DNA from: Erodium maritimum
Taxonomy: Eukaryota; Streptophyta; Magnoliopsida; Geraniales; Geraniaceae
Assembly: GCA_963921825.1 (NCBI GenBank)
Contig: OY997594.1
Location: 68,123,675 to 68,187,674, forward strand
Direction of reading: 5' to 3'
DNA length: 64,000 bases
In this document: positions 54,813-64,000 of the stretch, one piece after another
How positions within the stretch are numbered: the stretch's first letter is position 1
Layout of the letters: the number at the start of each line of letters is the position of its first letter
Notes under the pieces: generated by a model
Told to the model about the DNA's origin: nothing
The model's database searches: none
What the model saw: only the letters and a program-made list of their open reading frames with translations
Program-made: the position numbers and the translations under genes

Positions 54813-57800
54813 AGTCTTAGTTCCTATAGTTCAATCGTAAACATCCATATATATATATCATTAGCAAAAAAAGTAAAACAGCTTTATGTATTACTTATGT
54901 GTTTGAGTACTATATCGATGTGTGTTCTGATCTATGCCCACCATGCGAAGTGGAACCATAGATCGAGATAGAACATACTCGATGAGTACCTAGTCGACAA
55001 AGATTCACTACAAATGACTAGTATGAAAGATGGCTCTTTATGGCTTACTTCTGTTTGTCATTGGAATGTTTGATCATAGATATCACGTGGGACATGATAT
55101 TGGACGACCCGACATGAATATGTGTCATAGATCAAGTCATGAACATATCCATTGTCGTAACTTGTCATGTATCCTTAGACCAAGGTGTATTTGTGATTAC
55201 TATGTAGTAAACAACTGAGTTTGACCTAACGGTTGGGATTGGCTTGCGAACGGACTGCATGAGTGACACGAAAGACGGCTAAGGGATTTATCCCTCATAC
55301 TAAGGTATGGAAAAGATATCGGTTCCCGAACGATTGATCGAGAGTGACTGAAAGAATAGCTTGGCCATGCACATGATACTGGGTAACAAAGATTCAGTCA
55401 TCTCACATATCAAGGAACGGTGATTGAGATTAATAAAGATGACGGTTATATGCCTTATCTCAATCGGGATATCTAGAGATAAAAGGATAGTGACATAAAC
55501 GACAGAAAAGTTAGAATTGATAGGGTTGATTCGTTATGTTGTGTCAGGCAATACTTAAGTCTCGTTAGTTGCCACTTATGTGGGATCAGATAAATGGGAT
55601 TTTACGTTGATCTTCTGACATGCATAAATCTAAGGGTCACATCGAAGGATGAAACTCATTAACACATTTATGGAGAATAGTCAAAAGGGAAGTTGTCTCG
55701 GTTATAACCAAAACTGAGTTTTGGGTCATGTTCCCGTAAGTATTTAGGACATTACGACTAGAGACAAGGCTTGGAGACTTGGGATTGATCGCTTCGGATA
55801 ATGTTTTACATATCCGGTATGGAAAGCATGGAGGTGATGAGCGCTTCACGGGACCTCATCGATAATGGCCACGGGACATCACCCACGAGGCCTATAGGCG
55901 GCCCATACCACAAAAAGCCTATGGAGCTAATTAATTAACCCTTAATTAATTAGTTCTAATTAAGAAATAATTGATTAAGGTGTTGGTGATTCACCACCAA
56001 CTCCTATCTAATCTACATCATGTTTATCACCATGCCTGTCATATTTACACCATGCGTATCACCATGCTTTTCATTTACTATTATTCTATTATGTTAATGG
56101 TATAAATGAAATAAGAGTCATCCTTTTCAACCTAAGAGATACAACACACAAAAAAGAAGACAACTTCTCCCTCTCTCCCACTAGAATTTCGGCCAACAGT
56201 TCTTCTTCCTCCATTTTTGTGTTCTTGAGTCCTCTAAGCTTAGAAATACGTGGCTTTGATTCCCTGAGGGATACGTAGGCGTCTTGGAGACTCAAGCCAA
56301 ATCACTCTTTAACCGGTGTTCTTGGTTTGGTAAGAAATTGTGCTGAATTTTTGTCTTGTGAATCTAATCTATGGTAGTTGGTTCATGGTTTTAATGGTCT
56401 CTTGGTGTTGTTTGTTATTCTGTTGCGAGTTATGTTCATCTCCAACCCTACCTTGAGACCGAACAGTGGTATCATAACAGTGCTACCTTCGGGATTCATA
56501 AGACGGAGTAAATTTTTTGATTTTGTGCTTGTAGTTTCGGTTTTGGCATGTTATTTTGCAAAATTAATTGATAACATGTTCTAGTTTATTGCTTGTGTGT
56601 TTATTGCATGAAAAATGAGATTTTGAAAATTAATTTAAATCTGAATTTTTTTGCACAAAGTTTGATATTTCGGGTCACGAGAGTGGGTCTCTCGGGGAGC
56701 CGAACCTATGATCAAACGGGGCTCCGTTGGACGGAGCTAGGCCGAGCATGACCATTGGATGATCGGAACACCGGGGAAAACCGTTTAGTTAGTCATGCTG
56801 AGTTTGGAACCGTCTTGACGAACTCAAAAATCAAATGTCTAAAAGTTTCAGTTTTGAACGATTTCGATAACCGAGCAATAAATTTTTCGAAACTTGGCGA
56901 TTATTTAAAACTGGAATTTCACTTGTTGTGTGATAACATGCTTGAATGATAACATCTTGTGTGATGTGATGCTTGCATGGTGCACGTAATAGCCCAAATC
57001 TCGTTTTAATTATTTATCACTTTTCACGGCCTACGAGCGTTAGAGTTAACATGCAATTATTATTTCGTAGTGTGGTCGTCGAACTACTTAATTATAATAA
57101 TTATCATTTCCCGACGTGCAAGTCATATATTTAATTGTAATCTTTTGTTCAATACGAAGAAAGGGAAATAAAGATCCATTGGTGCCTTTTTGGGTTTTTG
57201 CATCGGCTTGACGTCGGTGGAGCTTAAGAAGCAAGTGGGAGTTAGTTTAGGGGGCTAGTATGTGAGCATTTATCATTTTGTGATTGGTTTAAGTTTGCAT
57301 GAGTAATTCTAAATGGTTTTTAGAATCGCATGCTTAACTTTATTTTTCGAGCATATCACCTCACATGCAAAGGTAAAATTGGTTTTTAATCGTTGTTTGT
57401 GAGCCCTTAGAACCGTCTTTGCATTGGATGTAGTTTACGGGTTCAAATGAAGAATTAGATTGGATGTAATTGGAGGCATAATTACATCGATATGTAGTTG
57501 ATGTGCTCATCGCATCTTGGATGTGCCAGAACTTTAAACAAAACCATACAAGTAAAATTCAGGTCATGTTAGATACCTCCCTATTCTCAAAAGCTTACTA
57601 CCTCTCCATCCTATGGTTGTCGTGCGCCTTAGAGGAGCATCCATGGGAAAGCGGGGTGGTAACTTTGGACGACATATGTGCGTGTTGTGCGCCTTAATGG
57701 AGCACCTGCATAGTGTCGGGTCATAGTTGACAATTGGTGGACCCGACTACAATTCCCAGCCAGGGTTAAGCTAGGGTATCATATACTGTAAGCTATGTAC

Positions 57801-59458
57801 TTAAGTACATAGCCTAGCCAAGTGTCACATTAGATGTGATTGGACGGGGTACTACCTACATCACTTGATTGAGTGGTGAGCCTTCGTTCAGCTTAATCGA
57901 GTAAATCAGTGATCTTGGTTTTATATTCTAAAGGTTTAGAATTGATTGGTTGGTGTTTGACATGATCTTTAGAAAATTTATTCAGTTTACTAGATTAAAA
58001 TTTGTCTATCATATTTATCAAATGGAAAAAGTAAACAGTAGTTTGTCATAAAAAAACCATGTTTGACGGGGTCAAGCTTAATCGGAAAAACTATCTGGAC
58101 TGGTACAGAAATTTGAGGATAGTCCTCAAATATAAACGCAAAGAATACGTCCTTGATAGGGTTATCCCTCATGTCCTAAAAGAAGGGGCATCTCTAACAT
58201 CTTAATGGACTAGGTCTTACGATAAAATCAGAGATGGTAGTAGATAGGGTGTTGCCCTCCCTTCCTCGTGCGTATGTTGAGTTCACCATGAACTATCACA
58301 TGCACGATATGGAAAACACCATATCAGAGTTACATCGCGTATTTTTAACCGCTGAGAAAAATATCAGGGATTTGGAATGCTAGGATATTCTGATGGTAAG
58401 AAAGGGATCTAGTTTCAAGATGGATACTAGTAGTGGCAAGGGCAAGGCCCCTGCGCAATTAGCGAGAAAGATGAGACACTTGATCGCTCCTAACCCTCCT
58501 AAGACTGTGGGTCCTAAAGGAATTCTAAGGAGGATGAGAATGTCTGCCTCTATTGCCAGAAGCCTGGTAATTGAAAACGGGATTGCAAGAAATCCCTGGA
58601 TAATCTAAAGAAGGGCAGTGGGACTGCGTCATTATCAAGTATTAACTTTATAGAGCTACATCTCCCTATTTTCAAAGATTCATGGGGGGTGGAATGTCAC
58701 ATATGCACTAATGTGCAGTAAATAGAAGGTAGGAGAAGGTTGGAGAAGAACGAAGTGGACCTCAGAGTTGTGGTGACTATTGTAGGAACCATAAGTCTTC
58801 ATTTGCCAAGTGGCCTTTTTTGTACTAAACAATGTATAATGCATACCCATTTTAATAGGAATATTATATTGGTATCCGTGTTACACACCAAATGATATAA
58901 TTTTGATATTGGAAATGGAGTTTTAAATGTTCTATGCAATGATAAATTTTGTGCTTATGAAAACATGGTCGAAGGATTGTACATATTAGATATGGGTAAC
59001 AATGCCTCAAGCTCTATTTATAACGTTAATAACAAAAAGTCTACATCCGACGATTTAGACTAAACTCTATTATGACACTACCGTTTAGACCACATAAACG
59101 AGAAACGCATATCAGCACTTCAGAAGTGCGTATTTTTTAAGTCCATTCGAATTTTATTTGATTGATAGATGTAAGGCTTGTTTGTTGGGAAAACTGACTA
59201 AAGCTCCCTTCATCAGTCGCGGTGAAAGGGTGGGTGAATTATTGGTGTTTATACACTCGGATGTGTGTGGACCAATAAGTTCGCTTGCCAAAAGGGTTTT
59301 TAGCTACGTTATCACATTTACTGATGATTACAGGTAAATATGGTTATGTCTATTCGATGAGACATAAGTCTAAAGCTTTTGATAAATTCAAAGAGTTTAA
59401 GACAGAAGTAGAAAATTGGCTCGGGAAAAGTATTAAGGCACTTCGGAACATAACAAAT
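54813..59458 (+). mobile_element. Ty1/copia element, 5' LTR plus partial internal region
   Basis: The left LTR runs from about 54813 (its first bases are not clear) to about 56465 and is followed by a primer site for initiator tRNA-Met (TGGTATCATAACAG at 56467). Internal parts: gag start MFDGVKLNRKNYLDWYRNL (about 58060), a CCHC-like knuckle near 58540-58590, protease-like ILDMGNNASSS (about 58985) and a pre-integrase/integrase stretch (about 59160-59420). The right part of the element is absent; gypsy sequence begins at 59459. The LTR has a second, partial copy at 50819-52075. Fossil with several breaks; lineage within copia not fixed. Confidence 0.7.
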
Positions 59459-59579
59459 TGTCACGCCCCAAATCCGGTTTTGACCGAATTCGAGACGTGA
59501 GCTAAAACAATAATAATTTTAATCGAAAATAAAGCCAACAAGTCTCAAACTCGGTCAAAACCGGATTTGGGGCGTGACA
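59459..59579. repeat. Palindromic left end of the gypsy element
   Basis: Starts TGTCACGCCCCAAATCCGGT and ends with the exact inverse, ACCGGATTTGGGGCGTGACA. The right arm is the genuine end of the LTR family (compare the minus-strand end at 17494); the left arm is the same end inverted. Confidence 0.9.
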
Positions 59580-60663
59580 ATTTGGTATCAGAGCCTGGTT
59601 ACATTTTGAAAGGATTTTTCAAAACCTCGGACCGTACGTCACCTAGGTGGGTAGAGTGGGTCGTTAGGGTGCTGTGTGTCGGTTACACGAGTCGGATTTG
59701 CCCTTTGCGTAGAAACGAGACGGAATGAGTCTCGGGTTGGTGTAGTGTCCGGCCTGAGTACCGTAGACTTTTTTTGAACCTGTGTGGTTGTTGACGTGTT
59801 GACTTAACTGTTGTCCAAGATCAGACTTGACCGGGCGGTAGAAGTGAAATTACCGAGACCCGAGGTGTAAAAGTTGGAATGAACTGCTGTGTGTATTATA
59901 CTTGGGGTTGAATACTGTGTGCAAAGGTAACTGATTGTCCCGCATAAGCGGATGATTGACTTAATTTACGAACGGGTCATGCCCGATTTTCTGCAAAAAC
60001 TGAAGTGTATGTACCATCACGATCCAGCTATAGGGGCCACTGTAGCTGGACGTGAATGGGGGGATGCCAAGTGGTTACAACGTGATTCGGGGACGCCTGA
60101 ACCGGGTTGTAACGACGCAACGTCAACACGAATGTTATGTTGAAATGAGAATGTGTTAAGAACTTGAACTAAATCGAGGTTGGACTTGTGAAATTGTTTG
60201 GAGTATAAGGTGGTAGTCTGTGTGACTTAAGTGTGCAAGTGTTGATAAAGTGAAACAGGGTGTAACCCTGCTGTGTGTATGTATGATATGTGTGTATATA
60301 TGATATGTGTGATGCACTAGGGTGTTGATTTCTCTGTTGTGTGCTATTGGGTGACTATATTACTATATTGAGTATAATAATACTATGAGTAGTATTGAGC
60401 GGACTGTGTGTGGCGTTAGTTATTATAAGCGCGCTTTCTTTCGAGATAAGGAACTGAGATCTGTGCGTTATCCGTGCAGAGAGTTTTACGTCATGACACG
60501 TACGTATGCCCCACGAGGCACCTGAGGACGGCCAGCTAGGGGCCGAGGACAGCAGCCTACTGCTGAGTATGTCGGGGCGACTAGTGCCCAGGATGCACCC
60601 ACTGGGGGACATGAGAGGACTGAGACAGTCCAGCCGGAAGCTTTTGAGGAGCTGACCCGCACC

Positions 60664-61671
60664 GTGCAGGGATTGGCAGCTGCCTTTTCCCGTAGAGAGG
60701 CTGCAGCTCCTACACCCGAGCCGGTACCTACTGCGACTACAGCGACATCTGAGGAGCCTATGCAGGTTGACAGCTACATTGCGCAGGCATTGCAAGATTT
60801 TCGCAGGCTAGGCACGCCTGTGTTCTCCGGGGAGCCCGACCCCGAGGCAGCCGAGCGATGGATGGAGCGGATCACCTGCAACCTTGATACATCTAGAGTA
60901 ATGAGCGGTAGACTACGAGTTTCATTCACGGCCTTTCACCTGGAGGGTGAGTCCTATCACTGGTGGCGTCTGGAGCAGACGCGAGTTGGGGACGACTTTG
61001 TGTTGTTCAGACAGCGCTTTCTTGAGCAGTACTTCCCACGGGTCGTTCTGGATGACAGGCGTCAGCAGTTCCTGGAGCTGCGACATGAGAGTCTGTCGGT
61101 GTCCGAGTACGAGGCGAGGTTCACCTCCTTGGCTCGCTTCGCTCCGGAGATGGTGAAGACGGAGGATCTTAGATGCCAACGTTTTGAAGGGGGACTCCGT
61201 CCGGCGATCGCGGACCGGGTCGCCGTGTTGAGGACCCAGGTATTCTCCGAGCTGGTGGAGCAGACACTGACTATAGAGCGACGCTTTCGAGAGTCAGCTA
61301 GAGCTCGGGAGGTCAGGCCCAGATCGAGCAGTTCACAGAGACCGTCTGAGTCTCGGGATCCTAGGAGGCAGAGGACCTCAGGATCATTTCAGCCTCAGAC
61401 CCAGCTGAGAGGACCACGACAGGTCGGGTCGTTAGCTTCTGTTGGGCCTCCCGTGTCGGGACGCACTTGCTATCGTTGTAGACAGCCAAGTCACATGGCA
61501 CGAGACTGTCAGATGAGCGGAGGATTAGTGGATCGCCAGATGGATAGACCTGAGGAGAGGTCGAGTGCCGGGCCACTACTGTGTCACCGATGTGGTTGGC
61601 CAGGACACTTCGCTTCCAGGTGCCCTGAGCCGTATCCGGTGGCGCCAGCTCCGCGACCACAGCAGTCGTAG
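60664..61671 (+). mobile_element. Gypsy gag region with two CCHC knuckles
   Basis: A 335-residue frame of the plant retrotransposon-gag family (PF03732-like): RRLGTPVFSGEPDPEAAERWME, YHWWRLEQ, FRQRFLEQYFP, FLELRHESLSVSEYEARFTSLARFAPEM, QRFEGGLRPAI. Two zinc knuckles follow: CYRCRQPSHMARDC and CHRCGWPGHFASRC. Part of the 59459-64000 element; treated as a fossil. Confidence 0.8.
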
Positions 61672-63028
61672 ACGGGGCACTCGCCACAGTTCCAGCAGCG
61701 TCAGGCTCAGACGCAGAGGGCGCCGAGACAGGCAGCTAGCGCACCAGCGCCGGGACATCGCGCTGCGCAGCAGGTGGCCCTTCCACCACCTCCGAGAGGC
61801 GGACCCCGATGTAGCAAGGTCGGGTGTATGCTGTCGTCGAGTCACGGGCGGAGAGACAGGATTACGATCATGAGATCAATTGCGACTTTGAGCGCGCTCT
61901 GGATTAGAGGACATCGCGGCGCATGATGCTTGCGAGAGTCTGGGCGTTTCTTGTGTTTTGACTTTGGAGACTTACTTTCTATTTTAAGACTTGTATTTGA
62001 CTCGTTTGGTTTTGCCGCGTTTAATTACTGAACCAGCTGTGATCTTTTGCATCGTGTAAGTTGCTATCTTGTTGTTTCTTGTTTCGCTCTCCGAGTGACG
62101 ATGAGCTCAGTGTGGCGCAGCGGAAGCATGGTGGGCCCATAACCCACAGGCATCGCTTTCGCCTGCTTCTTTACACTTATTGAGACGTGGGGGTCTAAAG
62201 GTAGAGCCTTGATGCGGTCCTGGCATCGTGATACCCTGACTAAGTACATTGTGATTGACGAGTGTGTGCTGTGTGTGGTGAAAGTGAGGGTACCTCACGA
62301 GGTACCGGGGGACAAATCGTCGATGTACGACTACCACTGCGCTTCCAGGCCAGTAACATTATGGCACCGTACAAAGCGTTGGATGGTAGGTTGGGTCAAC
62401 TGCCCAAGCATGGCACACTTGAGGTTTAATAGTGACCAGTGTGGTCCCGAGTTGCTCGAGAAGCGACTGAAGGGTCGCGTGATCGTGGACGATTTAGAAC
62501 CGCGCAGGGTTGACGCGGAAGCGCGAGGTTGAGATACGCGCGGGGTATTCAAAAACCGTTCAGACCCTGAGGATTTGGTATTTGTGTCTCTACAGTTTTG
62601 TGGTGACTTTGGAAGGATCGACTTGTAAATGGATTGAGCTTACGTGTTGTTTTCTCGTACTATTGTGGGTGGTTGGACGTCGAAGTATGTTATGGGTTGT
62701 TGTGTGCGTAATACTTGTTTTAGTGAAGGGGGTAGTTGAGGAGAAGTGGTGGTGTGTTGAATCCATTGTAAGGACGATGTGAGAGTTGTTCCAGGATCAT
62801 ACCTATACCGACAGACAATTCTGGTATAGGAGATCTCCACCAAGCTACGAGTGTCGTTGCGACATCTCTCCCGATGGAGGATTCCGGTATCGACTAACTG
62901 AGTTAAGTGCTCCAGGTGCTTGAGGGATGAGGGGCTGGGAGTTCTAAGCGGACGTTCCCTGAGATAGGGTCAAGTGGAGCGCGTTCGTTTTAAATTTCGA
63001 GGATGAAATTCTTTTAAGGGGGGTAGAC

Positions 63029-64000
63029 TGTAAAACCCACTTCGTTTTTTTTAAAAGAGTATTAATTTGCAATATGAAAATCTTAGGGGAGGTTTTTGAA
63101 ACAAGTGGTTTAAAGATGAAATTCAAAATCAAAAAAAGGGGGGGAAACAAAAAAGGGCTGGACTTTGGAACTGGGCCGGACCTTGGCCCATTCAGAGAAT
63201 CGGCCGGCCCAACTCGCTGAAACGCGAGGCCTGGCCCAAGTGGCGCGCCTTAAAAGGGGCAAACCCTAAAGGGAAGGGTATTGTTCATCCTTCCCTTCCC
63301 TCGCCTCTTCCCTTCTCTGCGAAACCAGATCGAACTTCGCCGCCGTTCGCTCCCTTCCCCGATCCCGACCTCCTTTCCCTTCATCTTCGTCTGCAACTTC
63401 ATCCTCACTGTCACCTCACCTCGCTCTCACCTTCTCCTTCTTACCCTTTTCCCTAATCGAGCCCGTGCTCAGAGCGAGACTCGCCGGAGTTCTATCGGAC
63501 GAGCTCTTCCTCCCCGAGCTCGATTCGAGCACAACGACGTCAGGAACACACGGTTCGTGCTTCCTCGAACCTTTCCCCTCTCTTTCCCTAACTCGTCGTG
63601 CCTGAAAACGTCCTCTCCGAGCTCGATTCAAGAGAGTTTGGTCGGAACCCTCGCCGGCGACTTCGCAAACCCCAGATCTGGGTCGGAGATCGGTTCTTGA
63701 CGTCGTGCTTGGCATCCTCGACATCGCCCAGCCACGGCCTGAAATCCACCGCCCTTCCCGAGCTTCACCGGCGCTCATCGCTGGGTTTCTGGGTTTCTTC
63801 GCTGCCGGAGACGGTGGCCGGAGCGCAGAGACTCGCCGGAGGAGTCTCCAGCTCGTTGACGAGCTCGATCCTGGGCTAGATGTTGGGCCTGGGTTGTTGG
63901 GCCAAGACTTGGACGCGGGCCTGGATCAGAGCGGATCTTGGGCCAGGCCTAGATCCGAGGTCCGGGTCTGAGTCTGGTCTAGACTCGGGTGGACCGGGTT
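63029..64000 (+). repeat. 3' LTR of the gypsy element (partial)
   Basis: Begins TGTAAAACCCACTTCG after the polypurine tract. It contains AAAAAAAGGGGGGG (63132-63145) and GGGCCGG/TGGCCCA motifs shared with the solo LTR near 20530-20660. A transcript-like leader begins around 63250. The end is outside the window. Confidence 0.7.

Larger units (their letters stand above)
59459..64000 (+). mobile_element. Ty3/gypsy element with gag; 3' LTR runs off the window
   Basis: The left end is a 121-bp palindrome (59459-59579). A perfect initiator tRNA-Met primer site TGGTATCAGAGC follows at 59583-59594. Gag occupies 60664-61671. No protease, reverse transcriptase or integrase region is readable between gag and the right LTR, so it looks like a gag-only, non-autonomous copy. 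A polypurine tract AAGGGGGGTAGAC (63016-63028) precedes the right LTR, which starts TGTAAAACCC at 63029 and continues beyond 64000. The same LTR ends occur in the solo LTR at 17494-20741. Confidence 0.8.

Overview
This is nuclear DNA of a flowering plant. The evidence is a five-exon amino-acid permease of the plant BAT1/GABP type with GT-AG introns, two DUF247 genes, plant carboxylesterases of the HSR203J/CXE1 type, a CC-NBS-LRR resistance-gene remnant, plant-type L1 LINEs with DUF4283 ORF1 proteins, and Ty1/copia and Ty3/gypsy elements primed by initiator-Met tRNA. The resistance fragment looks like the RPS2/RPS5 group, so a grass is unlikely, but I cannot name the order. I estimate that well over half of the window is transposon-derived.

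Layout. 0-8.5 kb: LINE pieces, including an ORF1-only LINE with its own target-site duplication (TSD) at 896-3000, a small TRIM at 3691-4039, and a minus-strand ORF1-only LINE (7011-8124) nested in a plus-strand LINE. 8.7-13.3 kb: two tandem DUF247 genes, separated by a sequence that holds a clean hAT MITE. 13.3-15.8 kb: a 33-G run, a GC-rich minisatellite and an AT-rich element with long terminal inverted repeats. 15.8-33.8 kb: a repeated carboxylesterase-plus-LINE block. It holds a 3' remnant of one esterase (15.8 kb), a LINE split by a 3.2-kb solo LTR, a frameshifted esterase (20.96-21.94 kb), further LINEs, and an intact esterase (32.64-33.61 kb). 33.8-41.6 kb: LINE-like sequence, then a TSD-flanked copia element whose 5' end is a large LTR palindrome and which carries a double foldback insertion. 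42.0-45.0 kb: the intact permease gene. 45.5-59.4 kb: LINE ORF2 pieces, an NBS-LRR remnant and copia LTR/internal pieces. 59.5-64.0 kb: a gypsy element with gag, whose 5' end is again a short LTR palindrome; its 3' LTR runs off the window.

The probable working host genes are the permease (42010-45012), the carboxylesterase (32636-33607), DUF247-2 (11963-13225) and perhaps DUF247-1 (8745-9929), which lacks the usual C-terminal membrane anchor. I see no operon-like or multi-gene pathway. The most unusual signals are structural: two unrelated LTR elements that both begin with an inverted, head-to-head LTR end, and three different LINEs that lack ORF2 yet carry their own target-site duplications.
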